The notes under the pieces: generated by a model
Told to the model about the DNA's origin: nothing
The model's input: the letters and a program-made list of their open reading frames with translations, nothing else
Database searches by the model: none
Shown here: positions 16,695 through 26,187 of the stretch, in pieces
How the letters are laid out: every line of letters starts with the position of its first letter
How positions within the stretch are numbered: position 1 is the first letter of the stretch
From: an uncultured Erythrobacter sp.
Lineage (GTDB): Bacteria > Pseudomonadota > Alphaproteobacteria > Sphingomonadales > Sphingomonadaceae
DNA length: 64,000 nt
Reading direction: 5' to 3'
Assembly (NCBI GenBank): GCA_947495695.1
Contig: CANLZP010000003.1
Location: 248,001 to 312,000 of the forward strand
Program-made: the position numbers and the translations under genes

Positions 16695-17662
16695 GCAGAG
16701 GCTTGCTGTTTAGCCCTTCGCTTTTGCTGCAACAGATCCCACACAAACAGAGCGATCGCCGACCAGATCAGCATAAAGCTGCCCAATTGGGCGGGTTTGA
16801 GTTCCTCGCCAAATACTGTCAGCCCAAGGATAAAGACCATGCTTGGGGCAAGGTACTGTATGAAACCCAGCGTTGAATAATCCATCCGGCGCGCTGCCAC
16901 TGCAAACAAAAGCAACGGAATGGCGGTGACGATTCCGCTGAATATGATCACGATGGTCAAGAATTGGTCATTACCAAAGACCGTACCCGCCGGGCTTTGC
17001 GCAAAGTATCCCACTATGGCCAGTGACGGCAGGATTAGAATCATCGTTTCAATCGTCAGTCCGGGTAACGATCCCACACCGATTTGCTTGCGCACCAGAC
17101 CATAGAGGCCAAAACTGCCCGCCAACGTCAGGCTGATCCACAAGCTGGTCACTGCACCCGCCAGCAGTGCCGCGACCGCTAGGCTGGCCAATGCCACGGC
17201 TGACCATTGCAATCGCGAAAGCCGCTCACCTAAGAACAGGGTCCCCAACAAAACATTGAGCAAGGGGTTCAAATAATAGCCCATGCTTGCGGCATAGATC
17301 TCTCCCTCGGCAATGGCCCAGATATAGACCAGCCAATTGGTCGCGATCAGCGCGGCGCTGAGCGTCAGCAATGCAAGGTTCTGCTTGTTGAATAACGCCT
17401 CTTTCAATGCGGGAAACTGACCACGAACGGCCACAATCACCAAGCAAAAGGGCAAGGTCCAGATGATTCTCCATCCGACAAACTCGAAGGCTGGAACTTC
17501 CTTGACCAGCATCAGGTAGAGCGGGAGCAGACCCCAGATCAGATAGGCACCCAATGCTTGGGGTAGGCCCGATTTTGCACCAGCGGGCTGCGCTGCTGGA
17601 TCGGCCCGATCACCGTCCGGCTGATGGGCGTGATCACCGCCGGCCTGATCATGGGTTCGCAT
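16691..17662 (-). CDS. rarD: EamA family transporter RarD
   Basis: A 323-residue ten-helix inner-membrane protein of the drug/metabolite transporter superfamily. RarD features are [35 protein letters not shown] at the start of the membrane domain, [30 protein letters not shown] in the middle, and [20 protein letters not shown] near the end. The substrate is unknown; the old chloramphenicol-resistance label is weak. I start at ATG 17662; 17668 or a start closer to the first helix is also possible, because the first 40 residues are polar and His/Asp/Pro-rich. Confidence 0.9.
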   Translation of the reverse strand: MRTHDQAGGDHAHQPDGDRADPAAQPAGAKSGLPQALGAYLIWGLLPLYLMLVKEVPAFEFVGWRIIWTLPFCLVIVAVRGQFPALKEALFNKQNLALLTLSAALIATNWLVYIWAIAEGEIYAASMGYYLNPLLNVLLGTLFLGERLSRLQWSAVALASLAVAALLAGAVTSLWISLTLAGSFGLYGLVRKQIGVGSLPGLTIETMILILPSLAIVGYFAQSPAGTVFGNDQFLTIVIIFSGIVTAIPLLLFAVAARRMDYSTLGFIQYLAPSMVFILGLTVFGEELKPAQLGSFMLIWSAIALFVWDLLQQKRRAKQQASA

Positions 17663-17767
17663 CACCATGGCCACTAGGGCTCGGGCATCGACAGGACAAG
17701 CAACCATTCGTCCTGCGAGCAACTTCGCTTCGTCGCATGAACGCAATTCTGCATATGCTGTTGCAGA

Positions 17768-17799
17768 TTGTTCAGGTTCAATACCCTATACATGAACAA
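17768..17799 (+). promoter_or_regulatory. Inverted repeat upstream of the glycine-zipper gene
   Basis: TTGTTCA (17768-17774) and TGAACAA (17793-17799) are a perfect 7-bp inverted repeat with an 18-base spacer, 46 bases upstream of the start codon. The pattern GTTCA-N15-ACATGAAC recurs in reverse orientation at 37582-37609. Confidence 0.4.
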
Positions 17800-17845
17800 A
17801 TCGAACGACGCGGGGCAATGTTCCGCCCCTCCAAGAGGTAAGACA

Positions 17846-18316
17846 ATGACCAATTCCATTGTGAAACGCGCAGCATTTGCAGCAGCAGCTTCAATATCGC
17901 TTGTGGCTGTTTCAACGCCAGCCAATGCTGCTGACATGACAACTTCTGCGCAAGTCGCAGCGCCAGTTGCCCATTCGGCGGCTGCTGGCTCTGCCTTGGG
18001 CGTGATGACCTTTGACCATCACAAGAAACACAAGAAGTATAAGCACCGCAAGAGAGCCAAGCATTACCATCACTATGCAAGCGGGCACGACCAGCGCGTT
18101 TATCGAAGCACGCGAATCTGGCGCGGGCGTGATGGCCGGGCCTATTGTCGCCGAGACGATGGGACCACCGGACTGCTGATTGGTGCCGGGGTTGGCGCAT
18201 TGATCGGCAATGAATTGGCAGGTTCTGGTGATCGCACCTTGGGCGCAATCCTGGGCGCTGCCGGCGGTGCTTTGCTGGGCCGCGAAATTGACCGCAGCAA
18301 TATGCGCTGTCGCTAA
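17846..18316 (+). CDS. Secreted glycine-zipper (17-kDa-antigen-like) protein
   Basis: A 156-residue protein with a clear signal peptide (MTNSIVKRAAFAAAASISL to about ANA/AD). The middle is His/Lys-rich (HHKKHKKYKHRKRAKHYHHY), followed by a short conserved WRGRDGRAYCRRDDGTTG and a C-terminal glycine zipper (GLLIGAGVGALIGNELAGSG, then LGAILGAAGGALLGREIDR), which forms a membrane-inserting hairpin in Rickettsia 17-kDa-antigen relatives. It is probably an outer-membrane or periplasmic protein. The start at 17846 follows an AGAGGTAAG ribosome site; the frame is open from 17768. The basic His-rich linker might bind metal or polyanions. Confidence 0.82.
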   Translation: MTNSIVKRAAFAAAASISLVAVSTPANAADMTTSAQVAAPVAHSAAAGSALGVMTFDHHKKHKKYKHRKRAKHYHHYASGHDQRVYRSTRIWRGRDGRAYCRRDDGTTGLLIGAGVGALIGNELAGSGDRTLGAILGAAGGALLGREIDRSNMRCR

Positions 18317-18384
18317 GCGCTAAACGAAATCAACAACTTGGGCCATTCCCACCAATGGCCTTGGCACAGTTCTAAGGGACTGTG

Positions 18385-18422
18385 GGGGACGTCTCTTGGC
18401 CTTCGGGCCGAGGGGCGTCCCC
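18385..18422. terminator. Long hairpin with UUCG loop
   Basis: A 17-pair stem runs from GGGGACG (18385-18391) to CGTCCCC (18416-18422), closing on C(TTCG)G at 18401-18406 and including three T-G wobbles. It sits between the glycine-zipper gene and convergent astD. There is no T-tract on either side, so it may stabilise mRNA ends rather than terminate on its own. Confidence 0.55.
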
Positions 18423-18476
18423 AAACTTTGCTACCAAAAAATGCTTGGTTCGGCCGAGTGATGGGCCGAGCGTTGC

Positions 18477-19892
18477 TTAATCGTCGCTAAGCCCAACGCC
18501 GATGGAGGCGCGCGGTTGCTCCATTTCGGTGCTGGCAACCGGATAGGCGCAATAGTCTGCCGCATAGAAGGCGGCTGGGCGATGATTGCCCGACAAGCCC
18601 ACTCCGCCAAATGGCGCGGCAGAGGATGCCCCATTGGTCGGACGGTTCCAATTTATGATCCCGGCCCGGACATTGGCCCAGAACCGATTGTAGTCGCTGG
18701 GGGTTCCGCCGATCAGTGATGCGGATAGGCCGAAGCGGGTGTTGTTGGCCTCCATGATCGCTGCATCAAAATCGGGAACCCGAATGACCTGCAAAATCGG
18801 TCCGAACAATTCCATATCGGGACGATCCTCAACATCGGTTGTGTCGATGATACCGGGCGTCAACAGCGGCAAATCCGCATTGGGCCGACGCATATGCTTC
18901 AGAACCTTGCCGCCATTGGCCAGTAAATGGATGAAGCTGTCGCTGAGCAAGTCTGCGGTCTCGTTATCGATAACCGAGCCCATGTAAGGCGCTGGATCAG
19001 CAAAAGGCTCATCGACAATCAGCTTGCCGGTGAGTTTGAGAACTTCTTCCATCAAAGGCTCGAACAAATGCTCGAGTACGATCAACCGACGCGCCGCGGT
19101 GCAGCGCTGCCCCGCTGTGGTGAAAGCAGATTGCACGATCAAAACGGCCGCATCGGCCAGCTTGGGCGTGTCGATCACAACAAGCGGGTTGTTTCCGCCC
19201 ATCTCCAAAGCGACAATTTTGCCCGGATTGCTGGCGAGGCTGCGATTGATCGCAACGCCGCCCTGTACCGATCCGGTGAACAGCACGCCATCGACGCCGG
19301 CATGGGTGACCAGAGCCTTGCCCGTATCAACCTCGCCAATCGCCAGCTGCACCGTGTCTTCGGGAAAGCCGGCCTTGTGAAAGCATTGCACCAGAAATTC
19401 GCCCACTGCAGGGGTCTTTTCGCTCGGCTTGAACACCACAACATTGCCTGCAATCAAGGCAGGAACGATGTGGCCATTGGGCAGATGCGCCGGGAAATTG
19501 TACGGGCCCAGCACCACCATCACACCATGCGGTTTGTGTCGTACAGCAGCCGTGCCTTGCAGGGCGCTATCGAGCCGTTTCTTACCCGTGCGCTCGGCAT
19601 AGGCATTGATCGAGATTTCGACCTTATTGATGACCGCCTCAACCTCGGTTTTGGCTTCCCATAAAGGCTTACCCGTCTCGCGCGCGATCAATTCGGCAAA
19701 AGGATCGGCAGCGGCACGCACTTCATTGGCAAATCTGCGGGCCAATTCCATGCGGTTGGTCAAGGGCTGGGCAGCCCATTCGGGCCATGCCTGCCGGGCG
19801 CGATCAATACACTCGTCCACATCGGCCACGTCACCGCGCCAAAGCTCTTCACCTGTCGCAGGCTCAAAGGAAACGATTGTTTTGTCGCTCAA
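18477..19892 (-). CDS. astD: N-succinylglutamate 5-semialdehyde dehydrogenase
   Basis: A 471-residue aldehyde dehydrogenase. It carries VLGPYNFPAHLPNGH (Asn132), ALEMGGNNPLVV (Glu230, the general base) and TTAGQRCTAARRL (Cys264, the nucleophile). The HLPNGHIVPALIAGN and GGNNPL variants are those of AstD, the fourth enzyme of the arginine succinyltransferase pathway, which oxidises succinylglutamate semialdehyde with NAD. No other ast gene is in the window, so its use in arginine catabolism is inferred from family. It lies 80 bases downstream of selO on the same strand. Confidence 0.88.
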   Translation of the reverse strand: MSDKTIVSFEPATGEELWRGDVADVDECIDRARQAWPEWAAQPLTNRMELARRFANEVRAAADPFAELIARETGKPLWEAKTEVEAVINKVEISINAYAERTGKKRLDSALQGTAAVRHKPHGVMVVLGPYNFPAHLPNGHIVPALIAGNVVVFKPSEKTPAVGEFLVQCFHKAGFPEDTVQLAIGEVDTGKALVTHAGVDGVLFTGSVQGGVAINRSLASNPGKIVALEMGGNNPLVVIDTPKLADAAVLIVQSAFTTAGQRCTAARRLIVLEHLFEPLMEEVLKLTGKLIVDEPFADPAPYMGSVIDNETADLLSDSFIHLLANGGKVLKHMRRPNADLPLLTPGIIDTTDVEDRPDMELFGPILQVIRVPDFDAAIMEANNTRFGLSASLIGGTPSDYNRFWANVRAGIINWNRPTNGASSAAPFGGVGLSGNHRPAAFYAADYCAYPVASTEMEQPRASIGVGLSDD

Positions 19893-19972
19893 GGTCTTAA
19901 CATCCTCTCTGTGCGGCTTGGATTAGTCTGGTTAGGCGCAATTGGGAAGGGGGTGTCCCATCCAAAATCCCA

Positions 19973-21439
19973 CTAAGTTTGAGCAATATTACCTGCAGGT
20001 GGCAAAGGCTCGCCATGCGCCCGCCCAATCTCGCGCAAAGCATCCACCTTTTCGAACAGTGGAGCCCAATCGTCGCGCTGTTCAATTGCGGACCACAGGG
20101 TCTCAACCTCATCAATCAGCATGGAATGTGGTGCCCCGCTGGACCAATATTCATGGCCTTCGCAAACAGAGCGATAGTTGGCCAATATTTCGCCCAACTC
20201 GCCATCAGCTTCGCCGCCTCCGCCACGATGCTTGAAGAAAAACACATCGGGTTGCGTGCCGTTTTCGCGCATGGCCGCTTCGGATGCGCCAACCAGCTTT
20301 GCGTCTTCCTCGGCTCCGCGTGGCTCAACGCCCATTCTCCAGCACCAGCGACGGCCAACTGCTTTCATATACAGCGGACCGAAGCGGTTGAGGGCAAAAA
20401 TCAGCGGTTCGGAATCGGCCAGCAGGCGCATGGTGGCCGCAAACTGAGCGCAATTCCAGTGCATCGCTTCAGGTTGCCTGCCGAAAGAATATAGGCCTGT
20501 TTGATCGAAGTAAGCGGCGGTGAAACCGGGGTCCCATTGGGGCAGGAAACGCCACGGACCATAGTCAAAGCTTTCCCCGCTGACATTCATATTGTCGGTG
20601 TTGAGCACGCCGTGAACAAATCCTGCCACCATATAACTTGCCGCCATATCGGCCATCCGCTCAACCAATTGGTGCATCAATATGACGGATGGCTCATCGC
20701 GCGCTGGTGCATCTGGCGGCGGAGCATTTCCTGGATATTGTTGCAGGCAATAGCTGACCAATTGTTCGAGATGATCCTTCTCGTCCAGAAACAACAGGCG
20801 TTGGAAAGTACCCATGCGGATGTGGCCATGACTGAGCCGGACAAGCACGGCAGATCGCGCTGGCGAAGGCTCATCGCCGCGTTCCAGCTCCTCGCCCGTT
20901 TCAATGATGGAAAACGTCTTGGATGTGTTGACACCCAAAGCCTCCAAAAATTCAGTGGCGAGCAATTCGCGCACCGCGCCTTTCAGCGTCAAACGGCCAT
21001 CGGCAGTGCGGCTGAACGGGGTGCGCCCTGATCCCTTGGTTCCCAGATCCATGATGCGATCGGCTGCATCGCGCATCTGGGCAAACACAAAACCGCGACC
21101 ATCGCCAATTTCCGGATTGTAGGTGCGGAATTGGTGGCCGTGATATTTAAGAGCCAGGGGTTGCGGCAAATTGTCGTCCAGCGGCTGAAACTGGCCAAAA
21201 TGGCGGCTCCACTGATCATTCGTAAGATTTCCCAGGCCGATGGTGGCGGCATGTCGATCATTACGAAAACGCACAATGGTTTGGGGAAAATCGGCTGGAC
21301 TGACTGCCTCGCCCAGCCATTGCGCCACATTACCATGCGCGGGACTGGCGATAACGGGATCGGGCCGGTATCCGGCGGCTTGCGGTTCGGCTCGCATATG
21401 GCAATAGTGGGGCTGCAACCTAGCAAGCGCAACCCGCAT
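19973..21439 (-). CDS. selO: Protein adenylyltransferase SelO (YdiU family)
   Basis: A 488-residue pseudokinase-fold enzyme; SelO transfers AMP to hydroxyl residues of proteins and is linked to redox stress. Visible family segments are QPLALKYHGHQFRTYNPEIGDGRG, RIMDLGTKGSGRTPFSRTADGRLTLKGAVRELL, VLVRLSHGHIRMGTFQ, and MVAGFVHGVLNTDNMNVSGESFDYGPWRF with the metal-binding N-D-N and D-Y-G. The C-terminal selenocysteine/Cys tail of eukaryotic SelO is not evident. ATG 21397 (MRAEPQ) is an alternative start. It diverges from the hydrolase gene. Confidence 0.93.
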   Translation of the reverse strand: MRVALARLQPHYCHMRAEPQAAGYRPDPVIASPAHGNVAQWLGEAVSPADFPQTIVRFRNDRHAATIGLGNLTNDQWSRHFGQFQPLDDNLPQPLALKYHGHQFRTYNPEIGDGRGFVFAQMRDAADRIMDLGTKGSGRTPFSRTADGRLTLKGAVRELLATEFLEALGVNTSKTFSIIETGEELERGDEPSPARSAVLVRLSHGHIRMGTFQRLLFLDEKDHLEQLVSYCLQQYPGNAPPPDAPARDEPSVILMHQLVERMADMAASYMVAGFVHGVLNTDNMNVSGESFDYGPWRFLPQWDPGFTAAYFDQTGLYSFGRQPEAMHWNCAQFAATMRLLADSEPLIFALNRFGPLYMKAVGRRWCWRMGVEPRGAEEDAKLVGASEAAMRENGTQPDVFFFKHRGGGGEADGELGEILANYRSVCEGHEYWSSGAPHSMLIDEVETLWSAIEQRDDWAPLFEKVDALREIGRAHGEPLPPAGNIAQT

Positions 21440-21489
21440 GTGCGGTAGATGTGCAAATCATTCAATTTCTTCGAAGGCCGCCACACATA

Positions 21490-22362
21490 ATGGAAACGCC
21501 CCATAAAGATCGGTTCTGGACCAGCCAGGACGGCCTAAAACTCTATTTTCGGGACTATGAAGGGCCAGCTGATCAGCCAAATGACGCATTGCCGATCATT
21601 TGCCTGCACGGGCTGACCCGCAATTCGCGCGATTTCGCTGAACTGGCGAGCCAATTGTCGACCCGTCACCGAGTATTGGTGCCGGACGTGCGCGGGCGCG
21701 GAATGAGCGAACATGCCAAGGATTGGCAAACCTATTCGCCGATTCACTATGTGGCCGACTTGCAAGCCTTGTTGGCGCAGGAAGGCATCGGACGCTTCAT
21801 CGCCATCGGGACCTCTATGGGCGGATTGATGACGATGATCTTGTCCGCCATGAAGCCTGGAATTATCGCAGGGGCGGTGCTGAACGATATCGGGCCAGAG
21901 ATTGATCCGGCCGGTATTGAACGGATCAAGACCTATGTCGGGCACCAACGCAGCTTTCCAACTTGGCTGGATGCAGCGCGTTTCTTGCAGGAAGGCGGCA
22001 GCGCAAGCTTTCCCGATTACGACATCAATGACTGGATAGTTATGGCAAAGCGCGCGATGGCGGTGGGTCAAAACGGGCGCATTGGTTTTGACTATGACAT
22101 GGCGATTGCCGAACCTTTCAAGCAGCCCGAGAATGCCGCGCCGCCAAATTTGTGGCCTATGTATGAATCGCTCAAAAGTGGGCCGGTTTTGGTGCTTAAG
22201 GGCGAATTGTCCGATCTGTTGACTGCGGAAACTCTGGCCAAAATGGCCGCTCGCCACCCCGATATGACCAGCGTGGTGGTGCCCAATGTGGGACACGCAC
22301 CAATGCTGACCGAAGCGGAGTCTTTGGCCGCAATCGATGATCTTGTGGCGCGGGCTGGATAG
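21490..22362 (+). CDS. Alpha/beta hydrolase
   Basis: A 290-residue hydrolase. ICLHGLTRNSRDF gives the oxyanion region, IGTSMGGLM the nucleophile elbow with Ser109, VLKGELSDLLT the probable acid and VVPNVGHAPML the catalytic His. The LHGLTRNSRDF variant is common in a proteobacterial group of uncertain substrate. The frame is open from 21451, but METPHKDRFWTSQDGLKLY fits homologues. It ends 5 bases before the glycosyltransferase start, so the two are probably cotranscribed. Confidence 0.9.
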   Translation: METPHKDRFWTSQDGLKLYFRDYEGPADQPNDALPIICLHGLTRNSRDFAELASQLSTRHRVLVPDVRGRGMSEHAKDWQTYSPIHYVADLQALLAQEGIGRFIAIGTSMGGLMTMILSAMKPGIIAGAVLNDIGPEIDPAGIERIKTYVGHQRSFPTWLDAARFLQEGGSASFPDYDINDWIVMAKRAMAVGQNGRIGFDYDMAIAEPFKQPENAAPPNLWPMYESLKSGPVLVLKGELSDLLTAETLAKMAARHPDMTSVVVPNVGHAPMLTEAESLAAIDDLVARAG

Positions 22363-22367
22363 GCCAG

Positions 22368-23546
22368 ATGCCGCGCGGTAATTCCTCCAGCAAGCCAGCA
22401 AATTCTGTGCCCAAGGTACTGCAGTGTCATTCCTCTTTCGGCACAAAAGGTGTTGCAGGAATGGCTGCGCTGCAGAGTGTGCAATTGATCAATGCCTTTG
22501 GCGCGCGCCTCAGCCATTCGATTGTGTCCGCAAAAGATGGGGTGCTTGACGCTCGAGCGGAGATTTTGTCGTCAATTCCGGTGAATTTTCCCAGCGATTT
22601 TCCCTCGCTCAACGGCTGGCCGACGCCGGGACGATTGCTGGGTTTGGCCAAAGCAATGCAGGACTATGACTTGATCCTGACCTATGGCTGGGAAGCGATG
22701 GATGCGGCGATGGCGCATACGGTTTTTGGCCAATCCATGGGTCTTCCTCCACTGATCCATCACGAAAACGGTTTCGGGGCCGAAGAAGCGGGTAAGTTGA
22801 AAGCCAGCCGCAATTGGTACCGCCGGATTGCGCTGGGCCGCGCTCATGGCTTGGTAGTTCCATCCGAGCGCTTGGAGGCGGTGGCCCTACAAACCTGGTA
22901 CCAGCCGATTGGCCGCGTCAAACATATCAATCATGGGATCAAGACTAGCAGCTTTACCGGCAAATGTCGTCCCGATGCCTTGCGCCGCGTGGTTAAACGC
23001 GATGGCGAGAAGTGGGTCGGGGCGAAAGTGGATGCCGTAAGCGATCCTGCTGCACTCAAGCTGTTGATCGCCAGCTTCGCTTCATTGCCGCAGGATTGGC
23101 ATTTGGTGATATTGGGTGAGGGAGCTGACGAAGGAGTGGCGCGCGAGGTGGCGGCCCGATTCGAGGTAAGTCACCGCGTCCATTTGCCCGGGGGATCGCC
23201 CGATCTTGCCAAAGTGATGGGATTGTTCGACATATTTGCCGAGCCATCTGCACAGGCCCAAATGCCGCTTGCTGTGCTGCAAGCGATGGCTGCAGGACTG
23301 CCTATTGCCAGCTTTGACGTGGGGGACATTGGCGCCAGCGCAGCGGCATCCAATGCGCCGTTTATTGTCGATCCGGCTCAGCCATCGCTGTTGGGAACGG
23401 CGTTGGAAGAATTGGTTGGCATTGGTGATGAGCGCAATGCCATCGGAGCTGATAACCGCCAGAAGGCACAAGCCCACTTCGACGAGAAACCGATGATCGA
23501 GAGCTATCGCAGGCTGTATGCCAGCGCGGTTGGGCGCGAAATTTGA
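22368..23546 (+). CDS. Glycosyltransferase family 4-like protein
   Basis: A 392-residue GT-B glycosyltransferase. The N-terminal domain has VLQCHSSFGTKGVAGMAALQ and LTYGWEAMDAAMAHTVFG; the C-terminal donor-binding domain has WHLVILGEGADEGVAREVAARF, HRVHLPGGSPDLAKVMGLFDIFAEPSAQAQMPLAVLQAMAAGLPIASFDVGDI. Both are GT4-like, although the usual E-x7-E is changed to AQAQMPLAVLQAMA. The acceptor is unknown; no polysaccharide cluster is adjacent. It shares an operon with the upstream hydrolase. Confidence 0.85.
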   Translation: MPRGNSSSKPANSVPKVLQCHSSFGTKGVAGMAALQSVQLINAFGARLSHSIVSAKDGVLDARAEILSSIPVNFPSDFPSLNGWPTPGRLLGLAKAMQDYDLILTYGWEAMDAAMAHTVFGQSMGLPPLIHHENGFGAEEAGKLKASRNWYRRIALGRAHGLVVPSERLEAVALQTWYQPIGRVKHINHGIKTSSFTGKCRPDALRRVVKRDGEKWVGAKVDAVSDPAALKLLIASFASLPQDWHLVILGEGADEGVAREVAARFEVSHRVHLPGGSPDLAKVMGLFDIFAEPSAQAQMPLAVLQAMAAGLPIASFDVGDIGASAAASNAPFIVDPAQPSLLGTALEELVGIGDERNAIGADNRQKAQAHFDEKPMIESYRRLYASAVGREI

Positions 23547-23684
23547 TGGCATTTGCTGCAATTGTGCTTAAGCGGCCATTCAACTGCCGGTGGACAGGTT
23601 GGTTGCGGCATTGCGGTTGCGGCGTTGCCTGCCTAAAAGCGGCGCCGAACAGTACCCAGTATTAATTGAAGAGAGAGCCCAAAC

Positions 23685-24473
23685 GTGGCCCTGATACCCG
23701 GCAGCGGAAAATCCCGCGAAGAAAAACAGGCAGAGCGCCAATCCGCCGAGGACAATGTCCTGCTGCGTGAAATTGACGATGCCGTTCGGCAAGATCAATA
23801 TTCCGATTTTGCTAAAACCTATGGCCGGCCCTTGCTGGCTTTGCTGATTATCGGTTTGCTTGGCTTTGGCGGTTATCTCTTCTGGGATTCGCGCGAAGAA
23901 GCAGCGATGGAAGCTCAGTCGGAACAATTGGTCGCTGCGCTGGATCAGGCGCAAGCAGGCAATTTCGACAGCGCCGATAAAGCTGCGGCAGCCTTGATTG
24001 CTGAAAGCGATGGCGGGGCCGCTGTCGCTGCGCAGATGTTGCAGGCCGGTGTTGCCTTGGAACAAGGCGATCCGGAAAAAGCGGCAGAATTGTTCGCCAT
24101 TGTTGCTGCCAATGAAGATGCTCCACCAGTTCTGCGTAATATGGCAAACATTCGCGGAATGACCGCCACGTTTGACACGCGCGATCCACAGGAAGTGATC
24201 GATGCCTTGCAGCCCTTGGCCATACCGGGTGAGCCATTCTTTGGCAGCGCCGGTGAATTGGTTGCGATGGCCTATCTGGAACAGGACAAGCGTGATGAAG
24301 CGGGCGCTCTGTTCGGAGAAATCGCCAAGTCAGAAGATGTCCCCGAAACTTTGCGCTCCCGCGCCCGTCAAATGGCCGGATTGCTGGGCGTGGATGCGAT
24401 CGAAGATGTCGACGAATTGCTAGAGCAACAAGGCGTACCGACAGCCGGTTCTGCCTCTGCTGCCAATCAATAG
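23685..24473 (+). CDS. YfgM-like TPR membrane protein
   Basis: A 262-residue protein with a 45-residue cytoplasmic head, one helix (PLLALLIIGLLGFGGYLFW) and a periplasmic region of TPR-like helices rich in Ala. This is the YfgM/TPR_21 layout; YfgM interacts with the Sec translocon and periplasmic chaperones and is usually encoded next to bamB, as here (21 bases upstream). The start is GTG at 23685 after a GAAGAGAGAG ribosome site. The last residues, QQGVPTAGSASAANQ, are unstructured. Confidence 0.85.
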   Translation: MALIPGSGKSREEKQAERQSAEDNVLLREIDDAVRQDQYSDFAKTYGRPLLALLIIGLLGFGGYLFWDSREEAAMEAQSEQLVAALDQAQAGNFDSADKAAAALIAESDGGAAVAAQMLQAGVALEQGDPEKAAELFAIVAANEDAPPVLRNMANIRGMTATFDTRDPQEVIDALQPLAIPGEPFFGSAGELVAMAYLEQDKRDEAGALFGEIAKSEDVPETLRSRARQMAGLLGVDAIEDVDELLEQQGVPTAGSASAANQ

Positions 24474-24494
24474 GTTCCTACAGGAAGCCCCATA

Positions 24495-25838
24495 ATGATG
24501 ACCAAGACCAAACGCACATTTCTGATCGCAGCAGCGGCTGCTGCAACCCTTACCGGATGTAGCGGTGGATTGTTCGGTGGAGGCGATGACAAGCGCACCA
24601 CCCCAACCGTCGGAGAACGCGTGCCAGTGCTGTCACGGATCGAAACCGGGGCCAAGGTCGATCCTGAGCTGGCCGGTGTATCGGTTGTATTGCCTGCTGC
24701 TGAAGTCAACGCGGAGTGGGCGCAGGTTGGCGGCACAGCCAGCAAATCATACGGCCATCTGGCTCTGTCCGAAAATCCTACGCGAGTGTGGACTGCCCAA
24801 ATCGCGGGATCAGACAATCGCCGCCGTCTTGCTGCTGCACCCGTGATTGGTGATGGTAAGCTGTATGCGGTTGCTTCTGACGGGATCGTGCATGCCTTTG
24901 ACGCGGCAACGGGCAGCCGCCTGTGGCAGGTTCGCGCTGGAGTGGAAGATAATCTGCGCGACGCTGTTTTTGGCGGCGGGGCCAGCTACGACAGTGGCAG
25001 GCTCTATGTAACTAATGGCACGGGCGAAGTTACCGCCTTGGATGGCAACACCGGGGCAGAGATATGGAAGGTCAAACCGTCTGGCCCGTTGCGCGGATCG
25101 CCAACCATTGCGTTTGGTCAGGTCTTTGTGATGACGCAGGACAATCAGGTGTTCTCGCTCGATATTAGAGATGGTTCGCTGCTGTGGCAGGAATCGGGAT
25201 CATCCACCCAGGCAGGCGTGTTTGGCGTTGCCGCCCCCGCGGCTGGCCAAGGTTCTGTGATCGCAGGATATTCTTCGGGAGAATTGAGCGCCTATCGTTA
25301 CGAGAATGGCCGCACCTTGTGGGCTGATGCTTTGGCGCGGACATCTATTTCCACCTCGGTTGGATCGCTGACCGATATCGATGCCGATCCAATCATTGAT
25401 TCAGGCCGGGTCTATGCCTTGGGCCAAGGTGGCCGCATGGCTGCCTATGAATTGGTCACCGGTCAGCGCGTCTGGGAATTGAATCTGGCGGGTATCTCAA
25501 CCCCAGCGATTGCGGGTGAGTGGATCTTCACTCTGACCGATGACGCGCGTTTGCTGGCGATTGCCCGGACAACCGGAAAAGTACGTTGGATCAACCAATT
25601 GCAACAATTCCGCGACGAAGAAGATCGTGAAGATCCGATTTTCTGGACTGGTCCTGTGCTCGCCGGAAACCAGCTGTGGGTCGCAAGCTCACGCGGGCTG
25701 CTGTATAAGGTGAGTGTTGGTGAAGGTTCGGCCAACCAATATGCTGACCTTGATCAGCCGGTTAGCCTGCCGCCGGTTGTGGCCAACAATATGCTCTATG
25801 TGATGGACGATAGCGGCCGGATTCACGCTTACCGCTGA
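24495..25838 (+). CDS. bamB: Outer-membrane assembly lipoprotein BamB
   Basis: A 447-residue PQQ-type beta-propeller lipoprotein of the BAM complex, which inserts outer-membrane proteins. The N-terminus ends in ATLTGCSGG, a lipobox giving an acylated Cys. Propeller blades repeat patterns such as GKLYAVASDGIVHAFDAATGSRLW, GEVTALDGNTGAEIW and GRMAAYELVTGQRVWE. A second ATG follows immediately at 24498. It forms a pair with the YfgM-like gene; der, which often follows in other bacteria, is absent. Confidence 0.92.
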   Translation: MMTKTKRTFLIAAAAAATLTGCSGGLFGGGDDKRTTPTVGERVPVLSRIETGAKVDPELAGVSVVLPAAEVNAEWAQVGGTASKSYGHLALSENPTRVWTAQIAGSDNRRRLAAAPVIGDGKLYAVASDGIVHAFDAATGSRLWQVRAGVEDNLRDAVFGGGASYDSGRLYVTNGTGEVTALDGNTGAEIWKVKPSGPLRGSPTIAFGQVFVMTQDNQVFSLDIRDGSLLWQESGSSTQAGVFGVAAPAAGQGSVIAGYSSGELSAYRYENGRTLWADALARTSISTSVGSLTDIDADPIIDSGRVYALGQGGRMAAYELVTGQRVWELNLAGISTPAIAGEWIFTLTDDARLLAIARTTGKVRWINQLQQFRDEEDREDPIFWTGPVLAGNQLWVASSRGLLYKVSVGEGSANQYADLDQPVSLPPVVANNMLYVMDDSGRIHAYR

Positions 25839-25866
25839 TCAATGCTAAAGGGATTAATCGTAGGGT

Positions 25867-26169
25867 TTAACCCAGCGGTTGGCCTTCATCAGCATTGTAT
25901 TTCATCGCTTCGATAATGGTGACATCCAGCTTGGCCAGTGCCTGCTGGAAGGCGGCCATATGCGGCATTTGAAAATGCGCAGCTAGGGCGGCCTCATCAA
26001 CCCACTTTTCAACGATATGCATGATGGAAGGGTCCAGCACATCGGTGGTGAACGAATAGGCGATGCAACCTGCTTCCTGGTTTGAGGCAGCCACCATAGT
26101 TGCAATCGCGTCGCGCGCTTGATCAACGGCGCCTTCACCGACTTTGGCCTTAGCTAGAACGATCAGCAT
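25867..26169 (-). CDS. ABM-domain protein (putative quinol monooxygenase)
   Basis: A 100-residue ferredoxin-like-fold protein of the antibiotic biosynthesis monooxygenase type. MLIVLAKAKVGEGAVDQARDA, GCIAYSFTTDVLDPSIMHIVEKWVDEAALAAHFQMPHMAAFQQAL match the YgiN-like group, which oxidises quinols or small electrophiles without a cofactor. The start at 26169 is preferred over 26184. It is the last gene of an rsmE-gshA-ABM run, 18 bases after gshA. Confidence 0.85.
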   Translation of the reverse strand: MLIVLAKAKVGEGAVDQARDAIATMVAASNQEAGCIAYSFTTDVLDPSIMHIVEKWVDEAALAAHFQMPHMAAFQQALAKLDVTIIEAMKYNADEGQPLG

Positions 26170-26187
26170 TGCTTTACCCCTCAAATT

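Noticed and set aside
21535-22446. A 303-codon open frame antisense to the alpha/beta hydrolase gene
   Set aside because: The plus strand carries the full catalytic motif set; the minus frame is an open shadow.
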